Shown here piece by piece: positions 27,757 through 35,933 of a stretch of DNA of 64,000 bases. The DNA is taken from NCBI RefSeq assembly GCF_028690125.1, contig NZ_JAQVBV010000019.1, forward strand, positions 1 through 64,000, read 5' to 3'. This DNA comes from Bacteroides sp. GTDB taxonomy: Bacteria > Bacteroidota > Bacteroidia > Bacteroidales > Bacteroidaceae. The position numbers and the translations under genes were made by a program. The notes beneath the pieces are model-generated. The model searched no databases, was not told the DNA's origin, and saw only the letters and a program-made list of their open reading frames with translations. Each line of letters opens with the position of its first letter. The stretch's first letter is position 1.

Positions 27757-28518
27757 CTATTCAATTGCGGTTATTACAATAGGGTAAGGTGTCACATACT
27801 TTAACAAAGAAATATATAATTGATGAAATTCACAAATAGTTTCGCTTTTAAAAGGTGTATAGTTATAGTTTTTAGAGTTCACTTGAGTTTTAATCTCATC
27901 AATAAAAATGAAGAATAGACATTTTTTTATTTTAGACAAAATAGCTACAAGTTCCTCATCTTCATATATAATAGTAGGAGAGCTAGTTATTTCCTCAATA
28001 AATTTAATAGTATTCTCTTTGTTAATTTGAAGATGAATAGTATCAATATACTCTCCAAATGAATACTGACGTTCTCTTATTGTTTCTTCGTATTTACAAT
28101 AATTAACTCCATCTCCTACACCAATCCTTGTTACTTTATCAAATTCAGCTGACTTTATTTTTTTGTAAAAATCTCCTTCAACTCCTAATGAACATCGTTC
28201 TGAAACATAACCAATGATAAGTTGCATCCAATTAGCAATTCTGATTAAGTTTACATGATTTATTTGTCTGACCACTTTTAATTTTCTTTTTCCGGGTACA
28301 TAAACTAATAAATAATAAAATAAACTACTAAGAAGTACACCTATACTGATATCCAGTATTAAATTATTTATTTGACTTATCTGATGTTGATTGAACGAAC
28401 ATTCAATTAATGGAATCGCCTCAAATACTATTTGCAAAATAAGTATTATAGAAATTGCATTAGCTACAATAAGAATGCAATGTAGTTTCTCTTTCATATT
28501 AGTTCTTCGTTTATTCAT
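27757..28518 (-). CDS. Two-helix membrane protein, unknown, divergent from AbiH
   Basis: 253 aa. Two transmembrane segments lie near the N-terminus (LHCILIVANAISIILILQIV at ~13-34 and LILDISIGVLLSSLFYYLL at ~52-72), followed by a ~170-aa cytoplasmic domain. The promoter shared with AbiH, transcribed the other way, carries an exact TAACTTTG -7 element at 28523-28530. A membrane partner next to a defence gene suggests a functional pair, by inference. The domain is not recognised. Confidence 0.5.
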   Translation of the reverse strand: MNKRRTNMKEKLHCILIVANAISIILILQIVFEAIPLIECSFNQHQISQINNLILDISIGVLLSSLFYYLLVYVPGKRKLKVVRQINHVNLIRIANWMQLIIGYVSERCSLGVEGDFYKKIKSAEFDKVTRIGVGDGVNYCKYEETIRERQYSFGEYIDTIHLQINKENTIKFIEEITSSPTIIYEDEELVAILSKIKKCLFFIFIDEIKTQVNSKNYNYTPFKSETICEFHQLYISLLKYVTPYPIVITAIE

Positions 28519-28522
28519 GATG

Positions 28523-28530
28523 CAAAGTTA
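28523..28530 (-). promoter_or_regulatory. -7 promoter element of the membrane-protein gene
   Basis: The minus strand reads TAACTTTG (exact TAnnTTTG), ending 5 nt before the ATG. Transcription would begin at or just before the start codon, giving a leaderless or near-leaderless mRNA, as for AbiH on the other side. Confidence 0.55.
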
Positions 28531-28609
28531 TGATTATTATTCAAAGAAAAAATAATTTCTAATAACCATCATAATTATCTAGATCATTTCCTATTATTAC
28601 AATGTTTCC

Positions 28610-28617
28610 TTACCTTT
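28610..28617 (+). promoter_or_regulatory. -7 promoter element of abiH
   Basis: The plus strand reads TACCTTTG, an exact Bacteroidales -7 element. Transcription would begin about 28622-28625, so translation most probably starts at the ATG at 28623 and not at the upstream ATG at 28602, which would lie in the promoter. Confidence 0.6.
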
Positions 28618-28622
28618 GTAAC

Positions 28623-29744
28623 ATGGATAAAGACAAGAAAAGAGTACTGATATTAGGTAATGGATTTGACCTTTGCTTAGGTAGAAAGACTTCATACAAG
28701 GATTTCTGCGGATCTGAGTTTTGCCCCAAAGACTACCCTGCTTCTTTAATCAAACATCTAAATGACAAATGGAATGATAATTTAGATGTGGTCAAATGGT
28801 ATGATTTGGAGAATGAATTAAGCTTTTATTATACTAAAATCAAAGAGAATAATGGACACCCATTCGATTTATATGATAGCAAAGAAAGAAAAATTTTAGA
28901 AATGATACATGCCTATCGTGGTATTTCCGAATACAATGATTTAATACAAACAAATGCTGAGACTGTTAATAGACTACTAAGGATAGGCGTATTATCCAAG
29001 CCTGGACTTTCTTACATAATCTGTTTATCACATGAAGATGTGCTAAACTCTCCAATTGATCGAGACAAAAAAGCTATACAGTTAATTAAAGATGGGTTAA
29101 TAAAATACCTAATAAAAATCCAAAAAGAAGCCATTAATGAAAACTCAGTAGCAGCTACCGTAGCAAGAACATTTATCCAAAGTAATGTGAATGATGAAAT
29201 TGTCATATACTCTTTTAACTATACAAGCTTTGGAGCAATAGTTCCAAACTCTAGTTTTGCTATGGAATTTAATGATGCAGTTAAGTATGTACATGGCTCA
29301 TGTTTAAACGGAAATATCATTTTAGGAACAAAAGATGAATACATAGACAAAAACTATGATTTCATACAAAAATCATTTGATTCTCAATATAATCCTCCTA
29401 CTATTGTATATGATTTAATGGATGCTGATGATATTACAATATTTGGACATTCATTAGGCATAAATGACAGCCAATATTTTAAAGCCTTTTTTGAAAGGCA
29501 ATCTTCATCCACTAATCCCCAAAAGAAGAATATTACAATTTTCACTAAAGATGCAAAATCAGAAATTGAGATAAAACGCTCATTACAAGAAATGACAAAC
29601 TGGAATTTGACATCTTTATATGGATTGAATAATCTCCAAATTATTAAGACTGATGAATGTGCCAATAATCCAACCCAATTAAGAAAATACATCAAAATGT
29701 ATGTTGATAATGATAAAAAAATTGACAGCATAATTCATAACTAA
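28623..29744 (+). CDS. abiH: AbiH-family phage abortive-infection protein
   Basis: 373 aa from the ATG at 28623; the -7 element at 28610-28617 rules out the earlier ATG. The N-terminal signature RVLILGNGFDLCLGRKTSYK is diagnostic of the AbiH family, and the later YSFNYTSF and VHGSCLNGNIILGTKDEYID motifs fit. The C-terminal half contains FGHSLGINDSQYFKAFF. AbiH proteins give abortive-infection immunity against other phages; the mechanism is not well defined. As prophage cargo it would protect the lysogen from superinfection. It is on the opposite strand to phage lytic genes, with its own promoter. Confidence 0.85.
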   Translation: MDKDKKRVLILGNGFDLCLGRKTSYKDFCGSEFCPKDYPASLIKHLNDKWNDNLDVVKWYDLENELSFYYTKIKENNGHPFDLYDSKERKILEMIHAYRGISEYNDLIQTNAETVNRLLRIGVLSKPGLSYIICLSHEDVLNSPIDRDKKAIQLIKDGLIKYLIKIQKEAINENSVAATVARTFIQSNVNDEIVIYSFNYTSFGAIVPNSSFAMEFNDAVKYVHGSCLNGNIILGTKDEYIDKNYDFIQKSFDSQYNPPTIVYDLMDADDITIFGHSLGINDSQYFKAFFERQSSSTNPQKKNITIFTKDAKSEIEIKRSLQEMTNWNLTSLYGLNNLQIIKTDECANNPTQLRKYIKMYVDNDKKIDSIIHN

Positions 29745-29841
29745 CTATTATGTCACCTATGATCCCCTATTATTATTTATTCCATTTGCAACCGCAGTAT
29801 GCACATCGGTAATACTCTCCGAAGCTAGTTACTTGTTTCTT

Positions 29842-30345
29842 CTAATTTATAACCAAATTACATAAGCAGATGTCGTCTTCTGAGTTGATATTAGGATACT
29901 CCCAAAATGACAATTTCCCTTTTGTCGGAATAGGTTCAGGGAATAGTATGGGATTAGCTAATACCCAGTTATATATAACTTTCTTTCCAGTAATGCCCTC
30001 ATGGATCTTAGGGTTCATACCAATAGTATAATTTTCTGTTTTCTCAGCCCAGATGGACGGATGATTAATTACACAATCTATTATCTCAATGCTACCAATA
30101 ATTGCAGAATTGACAATGCCATCTACACATATTATTTTCCGCTGGAACTCGACAGAGAGACTATCCCATTGAGCTTTTGTAAACACACTATTAGGATTTA
30201 TCATTTTAACAGGTTTTGCACTCGCATGAATAAGTACACGTTTACCTATATATTTTTTAGGGCATGGCCATGTCCTGTTTTCGATGTCTTTAATACCATG
30301 AACAATCAACGAAGCCCACGGCTGTTTTTCTGAAATAGCTTTCAT
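29842..30345 (-). CDS. ASCH-domain RNA-binding-like protein
   Basis: 167 aa. Residues 1-50 hold the ASCH signature (KQPWASLIVHGIKDIENRTW) of the PUA-related fold that binds RNA. ASCH proteins are linked to RNA or nucleotide metabolism and have been proposed in translation coupling and anti-phage contexts. The stop is an in-frame TAG, after which the frame stays open for ~22 codons and encodes a Cys-rich tail (YYRCAYCGCKWNK) that looks like a zinc ribbon; see findings. It is the first gene of the leftward accessory block. Confidence 0.7.
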   Translation of the reverse strand: MKAISEKQPWASLIVHGIKDIENRTWPCPKKYIGKRVLIHASAKPVKMINPNSVFTKAQWDSLSVEFQRKIICVDGIVNSAIIGSIEIIDCVINHPSIWAEKTENYTIGMNPKIHEGITGKKVIYNWVLANPILFPEPIPTKGKLSFWEYPNINSEDDICLCNLVIN

Positions 30346-30359
30346 TTCTAAATTGGTTA

Positions 30360-30650
30360 TTAATATCTTTCCAACAATTTTTCAAAAACTCTCTTTTTCT
30401 CTATGAACTTATAAGAACCTTTATGTCTCATTTGTTTTTTGTTACGCCCTACTACCATTTGACAACCATTTACACCAACATAGATATATACTCTATTATG
30501 TTTTTCATTATCAATCAATGCACGTTCAATAGATAATTTGCAATATCTATAACTGTCATTTTGAACACCTTCATATCCTCTCGACATCAAAAAACTTCCC
30601 AAATGATCTGCTTCTTCTATAGAAAAGCATTGTGTGAAAATATTCTTCAT
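30360..30650 (-). CDS. Small basic prophage protein, unknown
   Basis: 96 aa, basic C-terminus. Begins MKNIFTQCFSIEEADHLGSF with a helix then beta strands (RVYIYVGVNGCQMVVG). It is head-to-tail with the next genes by single-base overlaps, so it is part of the early accessory operon. No motif is recognised. Confidence 0.45.
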   Translation of the reverse strand: MKNIFTQCFSIEEADHLGSFLMSRGYEGVQNDSYRYCKLSIERALIDNEKHNRVYIYVGVNGCQMVVGRNKKQMRHKGSYKFIEKKRVFEKLLERY

Positions 30651-31282
30651 TATTTGCCTCCTTTCTGAATCGGACTTAGTTCATTAAAAGTCCAACCTGC
30701 TTGTTTTATTTTCTCTAATCCATCAGGTGATATAGCGTAATCTACCGGATGCACAGAGCTATCACCATAACCGCCAGTATAAAACACGCCCTTATGAAGA
30801 ACACCAAGAGATTGTATTTCTTCCACTTTAGCCGCTGTATTGCGCCATAACCATTCTTTATACTTTGAACCAGATTCTTTATCAATACTAATAAAATACC
30901 CTTGTACACCGTAATAATCAAACTCAGAGATATGAATATATTTAGCCTTAATAGCTATTTGAGCTTCTAGCCACTCTTCAGTTCTGAAATTATCCTTCGG
31001 TGAAAGATAAACCTGCTCAATACCTAATCCCAAATTCTTATTCTTAACCCTGTCAGTGTCTTTAAACTTAACACCTGACACACTTCGATAAACAGCCTTA
31101 TCTTTGTACGACCATTGGTTATCTACATGAAACAACTTAGGGTTATCAAGCACAAACTGCATTAAATCCGTTTTGCTTACCTTTAACTCTTTAGCGAGTT
31201 CAGGTATAAGGCAATACTTTTTGTTATTTGCCATTTTGAGCAAATCAACTCTTCTTTTGATTTCTGGTATATCCATAATCAT
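30650..31282 (-). CDS. Unknown accessory protein with helix-turn-helix-like N-terminus
   Basis: 210 aa. Residues about 20-45 read KYCLIPELAKELKVSKTDLM, resembling a winged-helix segment; the rest is mixed alpha/beta with GYGDSSVHPVDYAISPDGLE near the end. Adjoining genes overlap by 1-4 nt, so it is co-translated. It could be a DNA-binding regulator, but this is uncertain. Confidence 0.45.
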   Translation of the reverse strand: MIMDIPEIKRRVDLLKMANNKKYCLIPELAKELKVSKTDLMQFVLDNPKLFHVDNQWSYKDKAVYRSVSGVKFKDTDRVKNKNLGLGIEQVYLSPKDNFRTEEWLEAQIAIKAKYIHISEFDYYGVQGYFISIDKESGSKYKEWLWRNTAAKVEEIQSLGVLHKGVFYTGGYGDSSVHPVDYAISPDGLEKIKQAGWTFNELSPIQKGGK

Positions 31283-31686
31283 TTCTTGTTTAAATAATCA
31301 TTTTCAGCAAGCCAACAGAGTGTTTCGTATGCGGCATCAAGAAGATTGTCTGAACGAAACACTTCTATTGTTTCATGGCTGTTTACATCTACATACGAAA
31401 CACATAACCCTGAATAAATAATATTTGGCCTTATATCAAGAAATGAATTGTTCTGTACTATCAGCTTCGGAAACAGTTCAAGTATATCTTGCAAGGTGAA
31501 TGTTTTTTCTACATACCGATAAGACAAATTGCAGTTGCCATAAGCGTAAAGAAGCCATTCATCTCTATCTTTCATACATACGCCTGACTGCCATGCCATA
31601 CTTGCACCACTTGTATCTACACCTAAATCTTTAAGGTGCCTCATTTGTTCTATTGAAAGAACTTGCTGTGTCATTCTCATAATCAT
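31279..31686 (-). CDS. Accessory protein, unknown
   Basis: 135 aa. Begins MIMRMTQQVLSIEQMRHLKD; features include SLRYVEKTF-like strands and an acidic tail. It overlaps the 59-aa gene by 4 nt and the gene below by 4 nt. The fold is unknown. Confidence 0.4.
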   Translation of the reverse strand: MIMRMTQQVLSIEQMRHLKDLGVDTSGASMAWQSGVCMKDRDEWLLYAYGNCNLSYRYVEKTFTLQDILELFPKLIVQNNSFLDIRPNIIYSGLCVSYVDVNSHETIEVFRSDNLLDAAYETLCWLAENDYLNKK

Positions 31687-31862
31687 TCTTTTTCACATAC
31701 ATAACCATTACTACTCATATACTCAGCGATAACATCTTTATCTATGCTGTCAAGAATACTATCTATCTCATTCTCTGATACATCAGCAATCAGATTAACA
31801 AATGTCATATTAGGTCTTACCTCTACATTCGTTGCTTTTACGTCTATTGAAATCGTCTTCAT
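31683..31862 (-). CDS. 59-aa accessory protein, unknown
   Basis: A minus-strand frame opens at 31862 and ends at 31683, reading MKTISIDVKATNVEVRPNMT and finishing near SSNGYVCEKE. It overlaps the next gene by 4 nt (TGATTATG), which supports coupled translation. Codon use matches its neighbours. The family is unknown. Confidence 0.55.
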   Translation of the reverse strand: MKTISIDVKATNVEVRPNMTFVNLIADVSENEIDSILDSIDKDVIAEYMSSNGYVCEKE

Positions 31863-31864
31863 GA

Positions 31865-32059
31865 TTACTTGTTGTTAATTCGTTCTTTAAAATCTCTACA
31901 ATTACCAAAATCAGCGCAAGAGCGAGGGTGCTCAAAAGATTCTGAGCGGTGGTATCTTTTTGTATTTACTTCTTTCAAATGAATAGTTCTCTGCCACATT
32001 TCACAAGTGCCATCTTTTCTGCAATGAACACAATTATATTTAGGTTCTGCCATAATCAT
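31865..32059 (-). CDS. Cys-rich small protein, possible zinc binder
   Basis: 64 aa with Cys at about residues 10, 13, 18, 47 and 52 in MIMAEPKYNCVHCRKDGTC and later RSCADFGNCRDF. The CxxC-x4-C pattern suggests a zinc knuckle. It lies 2 bp before the 59-aa gene. A DNA- or RNA-binding role is possible. Confidence 0.5.
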   Translation of the reverse strand: MIMAEPKYNCVHCRKDGTCEMWQRTIHLKEVNTKRYHRSESFEHPRSCADFGNCRDFKERINNK

Positions 32060-32070
32060 CTATATTGTGG

Positions 32071-32086
32071 TAGCCCGAAGGCTACC
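32071..32086 (-). terminator. Hairpin with GNRA-like loop between small genes
   Basis: GTAGCC-(CGAA)-GGCTAC, perfect 6-bp stem, directly upstream of the Cys-rich gene on the minus strand. It may be a transcript stabiliser or partial terminator; a similar hairpin precedes the 64-aa gene at 32096. Confidence 0.45.
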
Positions 32087-32095
32087 GGATTAAAC

Positions 32096-32290
32096 CTAAT
32101 ACTTATCAATCAGTTCATCGTAATTCTCTATGTCTTCGATGTTATTTTTATGAATCAAAGTAAGTAAATGAATCATAGTTATCTCAGATGATTCGTTATC
32201 ACTAATAACCCTGCTTATTGCATCGGCTTCATTTAAGCTAAATTCAGTCTTTAATACAATATCCAATTTTTCTTGCTCTTCTTTTGTCAT
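32096..32290 (-). CDS. Acidic 64-aa protein, unknown
   Basis: 64 aa; begins MTKEEQEKLDIVLKTEFSLN, helical and strongly acidic (DNESSEITMIHLLTLIHKNN). Acidic small early proteins of phages often mimic DNA or bind host factors, but this is speculation. Confidence 0.4.
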   Translation of the reverse strand: MTKEEQEKLDIVLKTEFSLNEADAISRVISDNESSEITMIHLLTLIHKNNIEDIENYDELIDKY

Positions 32291-32306
32291 AATCTTCTAT
32301 ATTATG

Positions 32307-32324
32307 CAGGGCTTTCGCCCTGCT
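32307..32324 (-). terminator. Hairpin between small genes
   Basis: GCAGGGC-(GAAA)-GCCCTGC on the minus strand, perfect 7-bp stem with a GAAA tetraloop, between the 49-aa and 64-aa genes. It is possibly an mRNA-stability element; no T tract follows. Confidence 0.5.
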
Positions 32325-32326
32325 GG

Positions 32327-32476
32327 TTAATTCTTTTCATCAATTCCTCTACCCCACATCATAGCAGAGTAAAGAGCATTAGCATATTGTTTGAGTTCTT
32401 GGCTGTTTGAAATAAAGTCTACCTTCAACGCTTTCTTCAATGCTTCAGCGTAGAGGTTATTATCTAGTTGTTCCAT
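32327..32476 (-). CDS. 49-aa accessory protein, unknown
   Basis: A minus-strand frame opens at 32476 (MEQLDNNLYAEALKKALKVD) and ends at 32327. Helical with conserved-looking QYANALYSAMMWGRGIDEKN at the end. It lies between two hairpins. The family is unknown. Confidence 0.5.
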   Translation of the reverse strand: MEQLDNNLYAEALKKALKVDFISNSQELKQYANALYSAMMWGRGIDEKN

Positions 32477-32489
32477 TGTTAAAAAATTA

Positions 32490-32538
32490 AGTCCCCACCT
32501 TACTGATTACTAATCAATGGGTTAATTAGGTGGGGACT
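32490..32538 (-). terminator. 11-bp perfect inverted repeat
   Basis: AGTCCCCACCT and AGGTGGGGACT enclose an AT-rich loop of about 28 nt, between two small minus-strand genes. The strong stem suggests termination or anti-termination; no T tract is seen. Confidence 0.55.
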
Positions 32539-32548
32539 GGGTAAATGA

Positions 32549-32833
32549 TTAATTCAGTGGTTCTCCAATAGGTCTTTTGTCCAAAATGAAAACAGGATGA
32601 ATATCAAGAACATCAAATCTCTCACAAAGAGCTTTCATGATATTTTTCCCTTTTAATTTCCTTGTACTAACGCCTCCGGGAGAGGTATATGTGCAAAAAG
32701 TATTTCCAATCACACGTATTTCTAAAGGTGCTCCCAAATGGCTTAGTTTGTAATCTCCATTTTTACCAAAGTACGCAATAACGAGTTTGCCATCAATTAA
32801 TGCCTGACAGGCATCTTCTCTTTTAATTTCCAT
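32549..32833 (-). CDS. Small prophage protein, unknown
   Basis: 94 aa from the ATG at 32833 (MEIKREDACQALIDGKLVIA). I prefer this to the frame's first ATG at 32974, which would overlap the upstream gene by about 60 nt and would read a Cys-rich stretch of a different character. It contains a strand-rich core (KNGDYKLSHLGAPLEIRVIG). The fold is unknown. Confidence 0.45.
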   Translation of the reverse strand: MEIKREDACQALIDGKLVIAYFGKNGDYKLSHLGAPLEIRVIGNTFCTYTSPGGVSTRKLKGKNIMKALCERFDVLDIHPVFILDKRPIGEPLN

Positions 32834-32913
32834 AAATTTTAATTTTATTAGTTTATAGAGAGTAATATCACCCTCTGTACATAACCATCGTATTGTCCGA
32901 CAGAGGTGGCACT

Positions 32914-33240
32914 TTATTCTGGTATTGGCATCCAGTGAGTAATAGTTTCCCATGTATGGTATCTTTCTCCCCAAGTATTTGTATCTTCATCAATGAAGCA
33001 AACATCACATAACCAGATACCATCCTCTTTATTTTTATTGCGACATCTTACATTAACAAGTTTACCTGAATTAGGCAATCGCTCTTTCACACTGATCCAC
33101 GGGGATTGCTTGGCTTGCCACTCTGCACCGTATATAAATGCAAACTTTACATCGCAAACAGAGCAGTGTTGCGCTGAATCAAGCAAGTACTTGTTCAGGT
33201 TTTCCGCATACTCTCTTTCTGCTTTTTCTAATTCGCTCAT
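32914..33240 (-). CDS. DUF551-family phage protein
   Basis: 108 aa. The second half carries the DUF551 signature, PWISVKERLPNSGKLVNVRC, ending ETITHWMPIPE. DUF551 proteins are common in phage accessory blocks and have no known biochemical role. The N-terminus is helical, with a CSVCDVKF Cys pair. Confidence 0.75.
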   Translation of the reverse strand: MSELEKAEREYAENLNKYLLDSAQHCSVCDVKFAFIYGAEWQAKQSPWISVKERLPNSGKLVNVRCRNKNKEDGIWLCDVCFIDEDTNTWGERYHTWETITHWMPIPE

Positions 33241-33243
33241 GGT

Positions 33244-33453
33244 TTATTCCTCCTCATAATCTATTACCAATGGGCACGATGCACTGATTTCAGCTATCGT
33301 GGTACGTCCATTCATTACTCTGTAAATGTCTACAAACAATTCTTCTGATACCCTCTTGTCCGCACATACAATATGAGTCACACCACCGATTCCAACAGCA
33401 TATATATTTGCGCCAACTGCGGTAACGATGGCTATTCTTTTGATTTTACTCAT
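33244..33453 (-). CDS. Small prophage protein, unknown
   Basis: 69 aa. Begins MSKIKRIAIVTAVGANIYAV, a hydrophobic strand-rich start not long enough to be a clear membrane segment. Overlaps the next gene by 4 nt. No family is recognised. Confidence 0.4.
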   Translation of the reverse strand: MSKIKRIAIVTAVGANIYAVGIGGVTHIVCADKRVSEELFVDIYRVMNGRTTIAEISASCPLVIDYEEE

Positions 33454-33665
33454 TTATTACCCCCTTTCGTTTGTGCTTCATACTCTTCTTTTGAAAGTTC
33501 TTTATAGTATAAGATAACTACATCACTCTCCGGTATTAAATTCTCTTTTATAAATTCAGAGACTTCATTAATAAGAAATACATCATCATTTATGAAAAGT
33601 GTACGGTTGCCAAACCCTTTGCTATAAGCATACGAAACAAAGTAATACTTCCTTTTTATTCTCAT
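33450..33665 (-). CDS. Small prophage protein, unknown
   Basis: 71 aa, mixed alpha/beta (YYFVSYAYSKGFGNRTLFIN, then VVILYYKELSKEEYEAQT). Overlaps both neighbours by 4 nt. The pattern YFVSYxY resembles small phage DUF proteins; no specific match is claimed. Confidence 0.4.
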   Translation of the reverse strand: MRIKRKYYFVSYAYSKGFGNRTLFINDDVFLINEVSEFIKENLIPESDVVILYYKELSKEEYEAQTKGGNK

Positions 33666-34054
33666 TCTTTACTTCCTTTCAGTAGTTCTGGGTTATCGTG
33701 GATGTTGCCGATAATGTAGTATCGATCATTAGTTGCAGATTTTATTGACATCTGAAATACGGCACCGCTTATCACACTTCTTGCATACAATCCGCCTTCA
33801 ATATATTCAATAACATACGCTGCTACTTTGATTTCGTTATGCTCTCTTCCTATTATATCCCCTTCATATATCTCCTTACCGTTCTTATCGAGTAGTCCGG
33901 TGAACTGACCGACTGTATTTACATCTATACTCAGTGGGCAATTTGAACTGATACTGTGTATATGAGGCCTTTTTGAAATAATGTGTAAGTCTCCATATAC
34001 CCATTCATTATTATCTAAACAGGATGTCTTTCCTCTAAATTTTATAATTCTCAT
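33662..34054 (-). CDS. YopX-family protein
   Basis: 130 aa from ATG 34054. The YopX signature is clear: RIIKFRGKTSCLDNNEWVYG at the start, VGQFTGLLDKNGKEIYEGDI in the middle, and YYIIGNIHDNPELLKG at the end. YopX proteins occur widely in phages and Gram-positive prophages without a known activity. The earlier frame start (34087) would overlap the MazG-like gene by 29 nt and is less likely. Confidence 0.85.
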   Translation of the reverse strand: MRIIKFRGKTSCLDNNEWVYGDLHIISKRPHIHSISSNCPLSIDVNTVGQFTGLLDKNGKEIYEGDIIGREHNEIKVAAYVIEYIEGGLYARSVISGAVFQMSIKSATNDRYYIIGNIHDNPELLKGSKE

Positions 34055-34058
34055 ACTC

Positions 34059-34652
34059 TCAATACTTTTTCCCGTGCATCTTCTCACGGGATTGGTTATA
34101 CTTCATTTTCTGCTCGATATGCCAGGGCAAATCAATATTCAAGTGCTTGGCAAGACCAAAGATGAATGACAACATATCATTCACGGTTGTGGCAAAGTCA
34201 TACAGCCCTTCATATCTCGCAGGTAGAGTGGATATCGCATATATGCTCTCCGTGAACGTTTCATCTTTACAGGTTTCTGCCATGTCGCCAATAGAATCAT
34301 TTATGTCCTTCGTTGCTAGTCCGAGGGTTATTTCTCGAAGTCCGGCAAGGTCGAGCAAGCGGATGACAGCATCGGAAAGCTCATCTTCAACGGTATCTTT
34401 GATGTATTTTTCAAAGGCGGAAGCAAAACGTTTGGTTTCTTCCACCAGCGCAGCATACCGATTGTATTCCATTTCAAATTTGCCTTTACCTTTGAAGTGC
34501 TTCCCTTTCCTGTCTGCTTCTACCGCTTCCATTAGCTCGGAGATAACAAGGCAAAGACAGTGTTCGTTACTCAGTTCTGTGTCATGGAAGCCATGCTCAC
34601 AAGCGATTTTATACGCTTTATCACTTAGTTCGTTTAAATTCATTGCTTTCAT
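34059..34652 (-). CDS. MazG-like nucleotide pyrophosphohydrolase
   Basis: 197 aa, all-alpha. It has the MazG/dUTPase-type metal-binding pattern: ISELMEAVEAD (ExxxE) near 37-47 and EDELSDAVIRLLDLAG (ExxxD) near 90-100. This family hydrolyses nucleoside triphosphates and is used by phages to lower ppGpp or noncanonical dNTPs. The C-terminal part (AISTLPARYEGLYDFATTVN) is an extra helical domain. Confidence 0.7.
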   Translation of the reverse strand: MKAMNLNELSDKAYKIACEHGFHDTELSNEHCLCLVISELMEAVEADRKGKHFKGKGKFEMEYNRYAALVEETKRFASAFEKYIKDTVEDELSDAVIRLLDLAGLREITLGLATKDINDSIGDMAETCKDETFTESIYAISTLPARYEGLYDFATTVNDMLSFIFGLAKHLNIDLPWHIEQKMKYNQSREKMHGKKY

Positions 34653-34978
34653 TCATTTAATTCTTTACTCCAGTCTATCTTCTCGTATGAGTGATGACCT
34701 ATCCAATCAAAGTCGTCGGAATACGGCCATTCTTCCTTATCGCAATCTTCAGGACACTTATCTGTATGTACATGATAGTTTGCTTTCTCATCAGTCTTAG
34801 TGACGACAGACCGATACTGGATTTCTGCAATGTAGTTTTGACCGCAACAGGCTTCATCAGATATTCCTTCTCCATCACCTTCTTTCAGCCAGTCTTCTGC
34901 CTCTTTTAGCGTTTCAAACTCTTCATAGTCTCCGTTTGCAGCATCATAAGCTACATAACGGTAATTGTTCTTGCTCAT
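34649..34978 (-). CDS. Acidic small protein, unknown
   Basis: 109 aa, very acidic (net negative), with Cys/Asp motifs (TDKCPEDCDKEEWPYSDDFD) near the end. It contains several Trp and Tyr residues. It overlaps the MazG-like gene by 4 nt. Possibly a nucleotide-metabolism or host-inhibitor protein; not recognised. Confidence 0.4.
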   Translation of the reverse strand: MSKNNYRYVAYDAANGDYEEFETLKEAEDWLKEGDGEGISDEACCGQNYIAEIQYRSVVTKTDEKANYHVHTDKCPEDCDKEEWPYSDDFDWIGHHSYEKIDWSKELNE

Positions 34979-35017
34979 ATTTATTTTGTTTTGAACCTTT
35001 TCAGGCTACGTTAATAT

Positions 35018-35302
35018 TCAAATTCTCTTTAAATTGAAAATTGCATACGCTAAAGTTCCACCAAGAGATTCAGAAAATATCTTTTGATCTAAAACTTCAG
35101 GATCGGGTCTATCTCTGTTTAATTCAACCCATTCTTTTGCCGCAGATTTATACTCTTCTTTATCTCTGAAGGAAAGAACTTTATCAAACAGATTATTCCA
35201 AGTATCATTTTCTAAGACAGGAATATGTACCAATTCAGTTATATGCCTTATGTACATTTCTTTGCACCGTGGCGTATTTATTTCTATAAATTCTAATTTC
35301 AT
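35018..35302 (-). CDS. Accessory protein, unknown
   Basis: 94 aa, helical (YIRHITELVHIPVLENDTWN). No motif recognised. It is part of the run of short accessory genes read leftward from the early promoter region. Confidence 0.4.
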   Translation of the reverse strand: MKLEFIEINTPRCKEMYIRHITELVHIPVLENDTWNNLFDKVLSFRDKEEYKSAAKEWVELNRDRPDPEVLDQKIFSESLGGTLAYAIFNLKRI

Positions 35303-35308
35303 AATTCA

Positions 35309-35554
35309 TTATTGATTAGGTTTTCGCTTCAACAATTCAAGTACTATTCTTTTCCCCTCTTCCAGCCCATCGGCGTAACCTTTTGCACGTTCACCGGTAT
35401 TATAGACTATAAAAGAGAGGATCAATAAGAATAATCCAAGAGAACGATGCCAGTAAGGAAGCTGGTTCGTAAACGGTTTAACAGTAATAGATAAGTGACC
35501 TGCATATACTAGGCACACCAATAAAATCACACATGAAACAACTGTAGTTTTCAT
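35309..35554 (-). CDS. Small membrane protein, two segments
   Basis: 81 aa. Two hydrophobic stretches: residues 4-22 (VVSCVILLVCLVYAGHLSIT) and 40-56 (GLFLLILSFIVYNTG), then a basic C-tail. A superinfection-exclusion role is possible for small prophage membrane proteins but is not shown. Confidence 0.5.
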   Translation of the reverse strand: MKTTVVSCVILLVCLVYAGHLSITVKPFTNQLPYWHRSLGLFLLILSFIVYNTGERAKGYADGLEEGKRIVLELLKRKPNQ

Positions 35555-35597
35555 ATCAATTCAATTTTTAATTATAAATCAAGTTTAAATCTTCTTT

Positions 35598-35933
35598 CTA
35601 AATCAAAGATTGTTTCTTTCGCTTTGCCCTCTCACTATTTACATCTGACATACACATACGACACCATGACGATAAACATTGGTATTTCTTTCCATGTGAA
35701 GTAATCGTATTCGTATAAAACCGATTAAGATAGAAATAGCGTCCACAATGAGTACATTTTTTCATCTCTCTACCATCCGTATCAAACACTCGATTTCGAG
35801 GCTTACGACGAATGAGGGTGCATCCCTTACAATAATTATCTTCACCACGATATCGCCGACAATGCGAAAGAGATTTAATTCCACATTTTGCAAATGTTTT
35901 GCAATCAACACGTACAAATAAATGCGTACTCAT
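35598..35933 (-). CDS. Zinc-finger protein, several CxxC motifs
   Basis: 111 aa with four Cys pairs/patterns: CKTFAKCG, CRRYRGEDNYCKGC, CTHCGRYF, and CLSSWCRMCMSD. The basic tail (RAKRKKQSLI) suggests nucleic-acid binding. Overlaps the next gene by 4 nt. Confidence 0.55.
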   Translation of the reverse strand: MSTHLFVRVDCKTFAKCGIKSLSHCRRYRGEDNYCKGCTLIRRKPRNRVFDTDGREMKKCTHCGRYFYLNRFYTNTITSHGKKYQCLSSWCRMCMSDVNSERAKRKKQSLI

